Part shown: one piece after another, positions 53,960-62,413 of the stretch
Layout: each line of letters begins with the position of its first letter
Numbering within the stretch: the first letter of the stretch is position 1
Source of the DNA: Gammaproteobacteria bacterium
GTDB lineage: Bacteria > Pseudomonadota > Gammaproteobacteria > Pseudomonadales > Azotimanducaceae
NCBI GenBank assembly: GCA_021773555.1
Contig: JAJFKA010000034.1
Span: 1 to 64,000 of the forward strand
Reading direction: 5' to 3'
Length of the DNA stretch: 64,000 nucleotides
Made by a program: the position numbers and the translations under genes
The notes under the pieces: model-generated
Told to the model about the DNA's origin: nothing
Database searches by the model: none
Seen by the model: only the letters and a program-made list of their open reading frames with translations

Positions 53960-54340
53960 TCAATCGCCTCTCTGCTTCAGATAATCCCTCACCAGGGACA
54001 CAAGTTCTTCATCGGTTATGGACATTGAACCGGCAATAGAAGCGACGCGCTCCAGCACCTGTTCCAGTTCCTGGTACTGCATATCCTGTCGGTTTAGCTG
54101 ATCGCTGATCCATGTCCCCTGTCCCTGACGTGTGATGACGACGCCTTGTCTTTCCAGCTCCAGGTAGGCACGTTTGACCGTAATCACACTGACCTTAAGT
54201 GCTATGGCCATCTCTCTGATTGATGGCATTTTGGATCCCGGGGACCAGTCACCGATCGTTACCCGCTGCCGGACCTGATCCATGATTTGCTGATACATGG
54301 GTCGCGGGTCGATTTGTGACAGGACGATGTCCACATCCAT
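53960..54340 (-). CDS. GntR-family regulator, YtrA type
   Basis: A 126-residue short GntR regulator: a winged helix (PMYQQIMDQVRQRV, PSIREMAIALKVSVITVKRAY and RQGQGTWIS) and a short C-terminal helical dimerisation tail without a ligand domain, which defines the YtrA group. It should repress the ABC operon it starts. I chose ATG 54340, with AAGGA upstream; the longer frame to 54388 runs through the operator and is not credible. The dyad at 54362-54386 lies just upstream and probably binds it. Confidence 0.85.
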   Translation of the reverse strand: MDVDIVLSQIDPRPMYQQIMDQVRQRVTIGDWSPGSKMPSIREMAIALKVSVITVKRAYLELERQGVVITRQGQGTWISDQLNRQDMQYQELEQVLERVASIAGSMSITDEELVSLVRDYLKQRGD

Positions 54341-54361
54341 GCCCACATCCTTATCCACTTT

Positions 54362-54398
54362 TATATACACAGTATATACAGTATACACATTAAGGCAA
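54362..54398 (-). promoter_or_regulatory. YtrA-type operator overlapping the promoter
   Basis: TATATAC and GTATATA form a perfect inverted repeat with a 3-base centre (54362-54378), and a GTATAC palindrome follows at 54381-54386. On the minus strand TTGCCT (54393-54398) and TATACT (54371-54376), 16 bases apart, fit a sigma-70 promoter, so a repressor bound to the dyad would block RNA polymerase. Confidence 0.65.
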
Positions 54399-54517
54399 CT
54401 TAGAAATGCAGCTTCAGATGGTTAGCATGCTGGTCTGAAACGCGCACGCCAACGCAGGTGCTAGACTTGCTCAATTCCAAAGCAATGCAGGCATTGGCAC
54501 CACAGCCGGATTGATTG

Positions 54518-56188
54518 ATGCTACGTATTAATAACTTACAGCTCCCACTCACGCACAAGCCGATTGATCTGGTTGAGGCGATTGCCGGAAAACTGAATGT
54601 ACCCGCCGATTTGATTGATCACTGGGTTATCTACAAGCGCAGCTATGACGCGCGCAATAAGCGGGACATTAAACTGATCTATCAGATCGATGTCCGGCTG
54701 GTCACCGGGGAGGTGGCGGAGTTGGCCGCTTGTGAACGTCCGGGCATAGTCCGAAGCCCTGATACGCGCTACCACATGATCCATGAACCCGTAAGCGGAT
54801 TCCCGGGAAAGCACCAGACCCGACCTGTGGTCGTCGGGTTTGGTCCTTGCGGTATGCTCGCGGCACTGTTGCTGGCGCAGATGGGTTTTCGACCCATTGT
54901 GCTCGAGCGCGGACGCGAGGTGCGTCAACGGACGAAGGATACATGGGCCTTCTGGCGTGAGCGCAAATTGAACCCTGAATCGAATGTTCAGTTTGGTGAA
55001 GGTGGCGCAGGAACTTTCTCCGATGGCAAATTGTATAGCCAGGTTAAGGATCCAAAATTCCGGGGTCGCAAGGTGCTGACCGAATTTGTGAAAGCGGGTG
55101 CGCCGGAAGAAATTTTATTCGTGAATAAACCGCATATCGGCACATTCAAGCTGGTGAAAATGGTGGAAAGCATTCGTGCCGAAATCATTCGCCTCGGTGG
55201 AGAGATTCGTTTCGAGTCACGAGTTGACCAGGTACTGCGTCACGAAGGAGCGGTTCGTGGACTGCTGCTTTCAAACGGAGAACACCTGGAGGCTGATCGC
55301 GTAATACTGGCGGTTGGTCACAGTGCACGGGATACTTTTCAGAGCCTGCTTAACAGCGGGGTGTACATCGAACCAAAACCGTTTTCGATCGGGTTGCGAA
55401 TTGAGCACCCCCAGTCGCTGATCGATCAGGCTCGATTTGGGGTGCACGCTGGTAATCCGATTCTGGGCGCAGCGGACTACAAGCTGGTACATCACTGCCG
55501 TAATGGGCGCAGCGTATACAGTTTCTGCATGTGCCCTGGTGGTACCGTGGTTGCCGCCAGTTCAGAGGCAGGGCGTGTGGTGACCAATGGCATGTCGCAG
55601 TACTCGCGAAATGAGCGTAACGCCAACGCCGCGATCGTCGTTGGCATCACACCTGAGGTTGATTTCCCTGGCGATGTCCTGGCGGGTATTGATCTGCAGG
55701 TGCGGCTTGAAGAAATGGCCTACAAATTAGGTGGCGCTAACTACAATGCTCCGGCGCAACTGTTAGGCGATTTTCTGGCGGACACCGACAGTCTGCACGA
55801 GTCGTCTGTGAAGCCGTCGTACAGACCTGGCATTACCCTGGTGAACCTGGCCCGGTTGCTACCTGAATTCGCAGTGGAAGCATTGCGGGAAGCTATCCCT
55901 GCTTTCGCTAAAAAAGTCACTGGCTTTGCCATGGCGGACGCGCTGCTGACGGGTGTTGAAACACGAACATCCTCACCGATTTGTATTAAGCGGGATAGGA
56001 GTTACCAGAGCCTGGGTACTCATGGCCTGTACCCGGCGGGAGAGGGTGCGGGGTATGCGGGTGGTATTCTCTCGGCCGGTATTGATGGCATCAAGGTGGC
56101 TGAAGCAGTGGCGCTTGATATTCTCGGTCAGCGCGGGAGCGGGGAAGCAGCCGATTTCACCGCGGTTGGTGCGATCGATTCCTGGTAA
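54518..56188 (+). CDS. FAD-dependent dehydrogenase (COG2509 family)
   Basis: A 556-residue flavoprotein. The FAD motif is VVVGFGPCGMLAALLLA near residue 106; typical family segments are QFGEGGAGTFSDGKL, FCMCPGGTVVAASSE and the C-terminal YPAGEGAGYAGGI. The family is widespread and often annotated only as uncharacterised FAD-dependent dehydrogenase. I chose ATG 54518 over the adjacent TTG. It is divergent from the YtrA operon. Substrate unknown. Confidence 0.85.
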   Translation: MLRINNLQLPLTHKPIDLVEAIAGKLNVPADLIDHWVIYKRSYDARNKRDIKLIYQIDVRLVTGEVAELAACERPGIVRSPDTRYHMIHEPVSGFPGKHQTRPVVVGFGPCGMLAALLLAQMGFRPIVLERGREVRQRTKDTWAFWRERKLNPESNVQFGEGGAGTFSDGKLYSQVKDPKFRGRKVLTEFVKAGAPEEILFVNKPHIGTFKLVKMVESIRAEIIRLGGEIRFESRVDQVLRHEGAVRGLLLSNGEHLEADRVILAVGHSARDTFQSLLNSGVYIEPKPFSIGLRIEHPQSLIDQARFGVHAGNPILGAADYKLVHHCRNGRSVYSFCMCPGGTVVAASSEAGRVVTNGMSQYSRNERNANAAIVVGITPEVDFPGDVLAGIDLQVRLEEMAYKLGGANYNAPAQLLGDFLADTDSLHESSVKPSYRPGITLVNLARLLPEFAVEALREAIPAFAKKVTGFAMADALLTGVETRTSSPICIKRDRSYQSLGTHGLYPAGEGAGYAGGILSAGIDGIKVAEAVALDILGQRGSGEAADFTAVGAIDSW

Positions 56189-56198
56189 TCATCTGCCG

Positions 56199-56975
56199 TT
56201 AACAACTTCGAGTTAAAAACGCTTTAGCAGCATCATTAAATCCCGACGCGTCCTCGGCATTAACCGCGTGACCAGCCGACAGTTCGACACAACTTAAGTG
56301 CGGCATCGTGGCGAGTGCGAACGCTTTAAACGGGTCAAACCGCTTCTCCATCATGCCGTTGATTAACAGGGCCGGGACCGTGTTTTGGTCGACCAGTTCG
56401 CGGACCGAGGCTGAGCCGTTAGTATAGACGAGGGTGCGAGCGACACCGACGGGGTCGAGCAAGCCACAATCCGCCAGCAACGGGTTGTGTACTTTCGTGG
56501 GGATTCTGTTCGCGAATCTTGGGTGAACTGGTATGGCTTCCACCGCAGCCATACCCTCGCGTTCAAACCGGCCGATCACCTCCTCAGCGTTCGGCTCGAG
56601 TGTCCCGGGTTCGCGCGCGGCGAATGCTGAGGTCGAATTGGTAAAAATCTGTGCATTGATAAACGCTGGATGAGTGAGACTGTAGCGAAGGGTCAGCGCT
56701 GCGCCGAGTGAGTATCCGAGAAGATTCCATTGCCGGATGCCGAGTGATTGCCGGATCGCCTCGAATGCCTTTACGTAGTTCGCGGGCAGGTAACATTCCG
56801 GGTTTGCAGGTGCGGGCGAGCGGCCGTGACCGAATAGTTCTACGACGACAGGAGTTGCGACAGACTTCAATGCCTCGATGTTCAGCAGCCATTGTGAACT
56901 TGATGACAGAAATCCGTGAACCATCAGCAAGGGCAGGCCAGTGCCCTCGTGAACTTCGAAGCTGGGAAGGATCAC
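56199..56975 (-). CDS. Alpha/beta hydrolase
   Basis: A 258-residue alpha/beta hydrolase. The oxyanion strand is LLMVHGFLSSSSQW, the nucleophile elbow is LLGYSLGAAL (Ser near residue 102), and the His is in LSAGHAVNAED near residue 240. Start GTG 56975 lies 11 bp from the end of the upstream cupin gene, so the two are probably one operon. It is convergent with the FAD dehydrogenase. Substrate unknown. Confidence 0.83.
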   Translation of the reverse strand: MILPSFEVHEGTGLPLLMVHGFLSSSSQWLLNIEALKSVATPVVVELFGHGRSPAPANPECYLPANYVKAFEAIRQSLGIRQWNLLGYSLGAALTLRYSLTHPAFINAQIFTNSTSAFAAREPGTLEPNAEEVIGRFEREGMAAVEAIPVHPRFANRIPTKVHNPLLADCGLLDPVGVARTLVYTNGSASVRELVDQNTVPALLINGMMEKRFDPFKAFALATMPHLSCVELSAGHAVNAEDASGFNDAAKAFLTRSC

Positions 56976-56985
56976 GCCCTGTCTG

Positions 56986-57453
56986 CTACGGTGCAGGGTG
57001 AATAACGTCTACCCAGTGCAAGCCTTCAGGGTCCTCGATGTTAGGAATATCAAGATTAACAACGACCGGATCCTGATCACTTCTTACCAGTACACAATGT
57101 AAAGCGTCATCCTGACTTGCGTTGATTTCCTGATGGGGAACGTAGGGCGGTACAAAAATAAAATCGCCCGGGCCTGCCTCTGCAACATATTGGAGTTGAT
57201 CTCCCCATCGCATACGTGCTCGCCCGCTAACAATATAGATAATGCTTTCCAGCGCGCCATGGTGATGCGCACCAGTCTTGGCATCGGGATGAATTTCCAC
57301 GGTTCCTGCCCAGAGTTTTTGCGCACCTGCGGTCGCAAGGTCTATCGCCGCTGCCCGGTTCATTCCGGGTGTTTGCAGCGTATTCATATCCAGATGCTCT
57401 CCGCTGATGACTTTGACACCATTGTCCAGCCAGTCATTGGATTCTTCCGACAT
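56986..57453 (-). CDS. Cupin-domain protein
   Basis: A 155-residue single cupin. The first motif includes TGAHHHGALESIIYIVSG (metal His and Glu) and the second is PGDFIFVPPYVPHQEIN. It could be a small dioxygenase, isomerase or sensor. ATG 57453 has GAGG 9 bases upstream. It heads the pair with the alpha/beta hydrolase and is divergent from the rhodanese gene. Function unknown. Confidence 0.82.
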   Translation of the reverse strand: MSEESNDWLDNGVKVISGEHLDMNTLQTPGMNRAAAIDLATAGAQKLWAGTVEIHPDAKTGAHHHGALESIIYIVSGRARMRWGDQLQYVAEAGPGDFIFVPPYVPHQEINASQDDALHCVLVRSDQDPVVVNLDIPNIEDPEGLHWVDVIHPAP

Positions 57454-57658
57454 TGTCTTGACCTCGTTAGTGAAACTTTGCGTCCTGTCGTGGTCTTTAT
57501 GACCTATGCGTCGACAGACAGCCTGCGCTGATTGTTGTTGACCGCTACAGTAGTGTCAAGGCAGACCCGGAACCATCCTTGACGTATTATGGATTTTGCT
57601 GGGTAATTAGTGCAGCATTTTGAAACTACAATCACCTATTGAGCGCTGTGGAGGCACC

Positions 57659-58531
57659 ATGACCTATATACATCCCGACTATCTGATTTCAACTGAAGCG
57701 CTAGCTGGTGCACTCAAAAGTGAGCCGACTGACCTTCGGGTTTTTGATGCGACAGTAACGCTGGTCCCGGCGGCCAAAGGTTATAGCGCGGTCTCGGGAT
57801 TTAAAGACTACGAACAAGCACACATACCGGGTGCTGCGTTTATGGATCTGATGAGTGACTTTTCTGATTCCGGCAGTGGTCTGGGGTTTACGCTTCCCTC
57901 CCCGGATTATCTACAAACGGCTTATCGGGCCGCTGGTATCAACGAAGATAGCCAGGTGGTGTTTTACTCAAGTGGTCACCTCATGTGGGCAACGCGAGCC
58001 TGGTGGATGTTATATACCTGTGGTCACCGCAATGTGGCGGTTCTTGACGGCGGCATCAACAAATGGAAATCAGAAGACCGCCCCGTCACGACCGCGATAC
58101 CCGACTGGCCTGAAGGCGATGTGACCGTGAATCTGAATAGCGCCCGTTGGGCAGACAAAGCGACAACCTTTGCGGCTATCTCGGACGAAGACGTTTGTAC
58201 CATCAACGCCCTGTCACCCGGAGTCTATTCAGGAGAAGCCGAGATGAGTTACGGTCGAAAAGGTCACATCGAGAATAGTAAGAACGTCTACTATGACGAC
58301 GTACTTAAAGATGGCTGCTTCAGGTCGGCAGATGAGCTAAAGGATCTGTTTAGCAGCAAAGGCGTGCTTCAAAAGCCACGGGTAATTGCCTATTGCGGTG
58401 GCGGTATATCCGCGACAATCGATGCTCTCGCGCTGACGCTGATCGGTCATGATAACGTCGCGGTGTATGACGGTTCGATGAGCGAATGGGTCAAAGACGA
58501 AAACCTGCCACTGATTTTGGGCGAAGCTTAA
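57659..58531 (+). CDS. Two-domain sulfurtransferase (rhodanese/MST-like)
   Basis: A 290-residue protein with two rhodanese domains. The active-site loop is AYCGGGISATIDA near residue 246, in the second domain, close to the CG-x-G-x-(S/T)-A loops of thiosulfate and 3-mercaptopyruvate sulfurtransferases; FYSSGHLMWATRAWW is in the first domain. It moves sulfane sulfur to thiol acceptors. ATG 57659 is chosen because GGAGG lies 5 bases upstream; the earlier in-frame start at 57620 adds an unsupported extension. It stands alone. Confidence 0.86.
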   Translation: MTYIHPDYLISTEALAGALKSEPTDLRVFDATVTLVPAAKGYSAVSGFKDYEQAHIPGAAFMDLMSDFSDSGSGLGFTLPSPDYLQTAYRAAGINEDSQVVFYSSGHLMWATRAWWMLYTCGHRNVAVLDGGINKWKSEDRPVTTAIPDWPEGDVTVNLNSARWADKATTFAAISDEDVCTINALSPGVYSGEAEMSYGRKGHIENSKNVYYDDVLKDGCFRSADELKDLFSSKGVLQKPRVIAYCGGGISATIDALALTLIGHDNVAVYDGSMSEWVKDENLPLILGEA

Positions 58532-58597
58532 AAGCATCATGGCCTCGCAGTGCAGCCAAAGTTTGTGGTGGACTTACAGAGCTGAAGCGTACCGGCC

Positions 58598-59290
58598 ATG
58601 AGTGAACATCAGCGATTGGATAATCCGGCATGGCACGCGATGACATCCACACAAAGTGAACTCAGCGTGGTTAAGGATGGTGCTGGTATGTTCGCGGAGG
58701 ATGTCTCCCCGATCGCAGCAATTGAAACCGCAGGTGAGATGACACCGTTGACCCGGCTCATCCCCAGCGGGCGAGTGATAGGGTTGTTGACTCATGCAGA
58801 CAGCATCGCCCCGGTGCAGTCGGGATGGCAGGAAGTCATGTGTATTCCGGTCCATCAGATGATTTGCGACACTCCGGGTGCCGTGGCCGACAACGAGTTG
58901 GGTGAGTACCTGGATGGTTCCCACGAGGCGATGATGCTGCAATTGGCGCGATTGACCGAGCCGGGCCCGTTTGAACTGCGGACCTGGAAAATGGGTGCCT
59001 ATTATGGCGTTATTGACCGAGGTCGTTTGCTCGCTATGGCTGGCGAGCGCATACGCCTGCCCGGCTGGATCGAGGTAAGCGGGGTCTGCAGTCACCCTGA
59101 CGCTCGCGGTAAGGGGTACGCCGGGAAACTGGTTGCCAGGACGATGGTTGGAATTCACAGGCAAGGATGTCGGGCGTTTCTCCACGTTCGTGTCGGCAGC
59201 CCTTCGGAGGCGAGTGCATTAGGCTTATATGAACGACTGGGATTCAGCTTCTATCAGAGCATGGCGGTGCAAATGTTAATAAGGTTGTAA
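58598..59290 (+). CDS. GNAT-family N-acetyltransferase
   Basis: A 230-residue acetyltransferase of the FR47-like group. The C-terminal half has the acetyl-CoA motif VCSHPDARGKGYAGKLV and ASALGLYERLGFSF. The N-terminal half is a second partial GNAT-like domain. Substrate unknown. ATG 58598 is the start although the ribosome site is weak. It is convergent with the cupin at 59293 (2 bp apart). Confidence 0.84.
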   Translation: MSEHQRLDNPAWHAMTSTQSELSVVKDGAGMFAEDVSPIAAIETAGEMTPLTRLIPSGRVIGLLTHADSIAPVQSGWQEVMCIPVHQMICDTPGAVADNELGEYLDGSHEAMMLQLARLTEPGPFELRTWKMGAYYGVIDRGRLLAMAGERIRLPGWIEVSGVCSHPDARGKGYAGKLVARTMVGIHRQGCRAFLHVRVGSPSEASALGLYERLGFSFYQSMAVQMLIRL

Positions 59291-59292
59291 CG

Positions 59293-59667
59293 TTATTCAC
59301 TGTTTTCAAGGTCCACATAACAGCGCGGAAAAAATCGAGGTGTGCACAGGCAATAGAAGATGAGATCCATGTGACCGGTCGCCGTCACCCGTTGCGGAAT
59401 GCCTGCCGGGATGATGACCTGATCACCAGGCGCGATCGCGAAACTTGTTCCGTCGAGTTCCATTTCACCCTCACCTTGTTTAACAATGTAGGTTTCTATC
59501 GTCCCTTCCAGGTGATGAAGTTGAGTAGTGATGCCTGGTTCCACGCGGGCCACGGCCAGTGAACTGCCTGGCAAGGCGTCGGTATTACACAACTCGGTGA
59601 TATAACAACGTTCCCCGGTCCATTGTTCTGATTGTCGATCTGCCTTAACCAACTGTCCTGCAGTCAA
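59293..59667 (-). CDS. Small cupin protein
   Basis: A 124-residue single cupin with HHLEGTIETYIVKQGEGEM and FAIAPGDQVIIPAGIPQRV. It resembles metal-binding cupins of unknown role. The start is TTG 59667, chosen because AGGAG lies 7 bases upstream. It is divergent from the SDR gene (64 bp between them), suggesting joint regulation. Confidence 0.8.
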   Translation of the reverse strand: MTAGQLVKADRQSEQWTGERCYITELCNTDALPGSSLAVARVEPGITTQLHHLEGTIETYIVKQGEGEMELDGTSFAIAPGDQVIIPAGIPQRVTATGHMDLIFYCLCTPRFFPRCYVDLENSE

Positions 59668-59731
59668 TTGATCACTCCTGAATAAATTGTGTCACGGATG
59701 ATGACGTGTATCATCAGGAGATCAATTTCGC

Positions 59732-60505
59732 ATGGACAATCCCATGAGTTCAAGTATCGGAAGTACCTATTCACTGGAAGGGCAGGTCGCGCTGGTGACC
59801 GGTGCGAGTAGCGGAATCGGACCATATATCGCGCGCCGACTGGACGAGCAGGGAGCGCGGCTGGTACTGCATTACCACCAGAATGAAAAAGGGGTAAGGT
59901 CGGTGCAGGATGCCCTTTCAAACGACAGCCTCGCCCTTCGTGCGGACCTTGGCGATGAGACCGCGGCCGAGGATATGATGAAACGTGCCCTCGAACATTT
60001 CGGGCAGCTCTCTATCCTGGTCAACTGCGCCGCGGAACAGACCCTGTTTCCCTTGGCTGCCATGACAATGGAACAGTGGTCCTCAATGCAGAAAACCAAT
60101 GTGGATGCGGTATTCCTGCTTAGCCAGCTGTTTGTCAGGCAGGCCGATGTCGCGAGCATTGTTAACATTTCATCCATCGAAGGATCTCGGCCAGCCAGAG
60201 GCCATGGTCACTATTCCACATCCAAGGCGGCCCTCGAGATGCTGACCCGGGCATGTGCACTTGAATTTGGGGAGCGGGGAGTACGGATCAATGCCGTCGC
60301 CCCGGGATTGATCAGGCGGCCAGACATTGAGACTGACTGGCCTGAAGGTGTTGCCAGTTGGTGTGCTGCGGCGCCGCTTGGAAGGCTTGGTGAACCCGAT
60401 GACATCGCCGATGCAGTGTTGTTTCTCTGCTCGAAAGCGTCAAAATTTATCACCGGCACGGTGCTCACCGTTGATGGTGGTATGTCCATACAGCCCGGAT
60501 GGTAG
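59732..60505 (+). CDS. Short-chain dehydrogenase/reductase
   Basis: A 257-residue classical SDR. The dinucleotide motif is VTGASSGIGPYIARR, the catalytic Ser is in IVNISSIEG, the YxxxK is in HYSTSKAALEML, and the C-terminus has GTVLTVDGG. It oxidises or reduces an alcohol or ketone using NAD(P). The start is ATG 59732 (or ATG 59744). It is divergent from the cupin gene. Substrate unknown. Confidence 0.88.
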   Translation: MDNPMSSSIGSTYSLEGQVALVTGASSGIGPYIARRLDEQGARLVLHYHQNEKGVRSVQDALSNDSLALRADLGDETAAEDMMKRALEHFGQLSILVNCAAEQTLFPLAAMTMEQWSSMQKTNVDAVFLLSQLFVRQADVASIVNISSIEGSRPARGHGHYSTSKAALEMLTRACALEFGERGVRINAVAPGLIRRPDIETDWPEGVASWCAAAPLGRLGEPDDIADAVLFLCSKASKFITGTVLTVDGGMSIQPGW

Positions 60506-60524
60506 TTCCGATTTTGATGGACTA

Positions 60525-62006
60525 TCAGTCCGGTGCGCAAACGGGCATCAGTCCGGAAACGAGCCCAGGAGAGAATCCCGCAGCGCCGGATAACAACCGT
60601 TGGTAGTCTGGATCCTGGGTTAGCAGGTTACAGCCCACATTAATGAGTTTGGTAACGGTCTCGCCCGGCAGGCTGAAGCTGGTAGGAACGTTGTTATAAA
60701 AGGAACGCTTGTCCGGGTCTTTGAGGAAATTGAATGCGACCTCAGTGACAAAAAAGTCCACGCCCCTGGGGCGCGGCACAGGTAATTTCGCCGAACAGGT
60801 CCGATCAAGGATCTTGTTGCAACTCTCCCAGTTAGTCACACCGGCATTGAATTCCGCAATAAAATTTCGCAGGCGTTCAACTGTGTCAATGGAATATTCA
60901 TCCAGGGATACCGATGACGCGGTGTAGAGGTTGTCCAGGATGCCGGGTACTGCTGCGTGTTTGTCCCGGCTATTGGCAGGGGAGACCGCAGCGTTAGCGA
61001 TCACCACGACAACTTTCCTGATCTTTCCCAGGTTGATTTGCTGGAGAATACTGTAAGTAGGATCGGTTGTGGTAAGCGCAAAATAGGGTCCGCGCAGACC
61101 GATATTATCCGAGACCCCGCCGTCCACCAGATGGATGAATTTCCGCTGACCGCCGGGTGCGTAATATGACTGTCGGTTTTCTGCTTCGATGGTTCGATCG
61201 ACTGCCTGGCGTCTGTCGTTCAGGGCGAACTCGACCCAACTGTAGTCTTTGAACTGGCATGGGCTGGACTGCGGATCAGCATGCTGGGCATAGTTTTCGA
61301 AAGTCAGTGGTGTGAACGCACCCGGAAACGCAGAGGATGAAGTGAACGCACGACCCAGAGATAGTCCGGAAAGGTCCGAGCAAAGCAGGTCGAACTGGTC
61401 CTGGATAAATGGGAATTGTGCACCAAGTGTCATGTCTGTTGCGTTCAGTATGGTGAAGGGCCGCATCTTCGGCAGGCTTGCGTAGGTGGCGTGATTGAAG
61501 ATGGTTTGACTGTAGTAGTCAGCAGCAAGATCACTGCGCCCATAACTGGACCCGGCAAGCTTCAGCCAGTTCACAGGATTGAAGAGTTGTTTTAACAAGG
61601 CTCCCTGAATGTCGCGTTTAAGGACGTCCGCTTCGAAGGCTCCCTGGAAAATCTCTTTTCTGTTGAGCGCATAGTAGGCAGCGGTCAGGCTGCCACCGGA
61701 AACTGATGAAACGATATCGACCTCATCGAGGAGCGTTTTCTCCTCTCCGTCCCAGTTGATCATGGTTCTTTCAAGCGCATCAAGCACACCATAGGACAGA
61801 GAGGCAGCGCGAGTGCCACCACCGGACAGGACCACGATGACGAACAGGCTTTCAGTATTCTTTTCACCTAACTGGAGTTCTTGAAAACGATAACCGGTGT
61901 TCGGGTCAAATCTGTCGAGTACCGGATTTCTCGGAAAGGTCCCACAGGAAGTCAGCGTTATGAGGGTAGTGATCAGCACAATTTGCAGGCGGGTAGTCAC
62001 TATCAT
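60525..62006 (-). CDS. Patatin-like phospholipase lipoprotein
   Basis: A 493-residue lipoprotein (lipobox TLTSCG, Cys near residue 21) with a patatin domain: oxyanion loop LSGGGTRAASLSYGV, nucleophile elbow VSSVSGGSLTAAYY (Ser in VSG; the usual first Gly is Ser), and catalytic dyad Asp in HLVDGGVSDNIGL. Expected activity is acyl hydrolysis of envelope lipids. ATG 62006 overlaps the stop of the small upstream gene (ATGA), so the two are translationally coupled. It is convergent with the SDR gene. Confidence 0.85.
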   Translation of the reverse strand: MIVTTRLQIVLITTLITLTSCGTFPRNPVLDRFDPNTGYRFQELQLGEKNTESLFVIVVLSGGGTRAASLSYGVLDALERTMINWDGEEKTLLDEVDIVSSVSGGSLTAAYYALNRKEIFQGAFEADVLKRDIQGALLKQLFNPVNWLKLAGSSYGRSDLAADYYSQTIFNHATYASLPKMRPFTILNATDMTLGAQFPFIQDQFDLLCSDLSGLSLGRAFTSSSAFPGAFTPLTFENYAQHADPQSSPCQFKDYSWVEFALNDRRQAVDRTIEAENRQSYYAPGGQRKFIHLVDGGVSDNIGLRGPYFALTTTDPTYSILQQINLGKIRKVVVVIANAAVSPANSRDKHAAVPGILDNLYTASSVSLDEYSIDTVERLRNFIAEFNAGVTNWESCNKILDRTCSAKLPVPRPRGVDFFVTEVAFNFLKDPDKRSFYNNVPTSFSLPGETVTKLINVGCNLLTQDPDYQRLLSGAAGFSPGLVSGLMPVCAPD

Positions 62007-62233
62007 TTCTCCGCGGTAGTTGGCGTAAAGCTCAGTATCAATGGATCCAGTGCGCTGGTTCCGGTGACCTGTGTCTTGATATTCGGTGGTGTAAAGTCCT
62101 GTATTCCGCCAAGGGTGAATTCGTGTGTACCGGCGCCGACTAAAATCGATTGATTGGTTTGACCGTTGTGGATGCCATCAACCAGGACTTCCCGGTCTTC
62201 GCTGAAGTTGACAACAACATACTGCAGTGCCAT
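62003..62233 (-). CDS. Small PEGA-like beta protein coupled to the patatin
   Basis: A 76-residue protein without a signal peptide. VVVNFSEDREVLVDGIHNG and GAGTHEFTLGG look like a single PEGA-type beta domain. GGAGAAG precedes ATG 62233. It is co-translated with the patatin lipoprotein, and I recall similar small PEGA-like proteins beside patatins elsewhere. It may bind or regulate the lipase; this is inference. Confidence 0.65.
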   Translation of the reverse strand: MALQYVVVNFSEDREVLVDGIHNGQTNQSILVGAGTHEFTLGGIQDFTPPNIKTQVTGTSALDPLILSFTPTTAEK

Positions 62234-62400
62234 TTTGCTTCTCCGAATTGTGTTTAGGGATTATAAATCCGATTCCAGGCGAATCTTCGTCGCCGGGCCT
62301 TAACCTATCATGGACGGAACTATAAGCCCGAACAAGATCTGGCCGGATTCCCGGACCGTGCATGATTGTACGGGCAGGTGACCACTAACCCATTATTTGT

Positions 62401-62406
62401 AGGAGG
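62401..62406 (+). promoter_or_regulatory. Shine-Dalgarno site fixing the enoyl-CoA hydratase start
   Basis: AGGAGG at 62401-62406 is a full Shine-Dalgarno sequence 7 bases before TTG 62414, so the enoyl-CoA hydratase starts there rather than at the upstream in-frame codon 62366. Confidence 0.85.
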
Positions 62407-62413
62407 CATCCAG

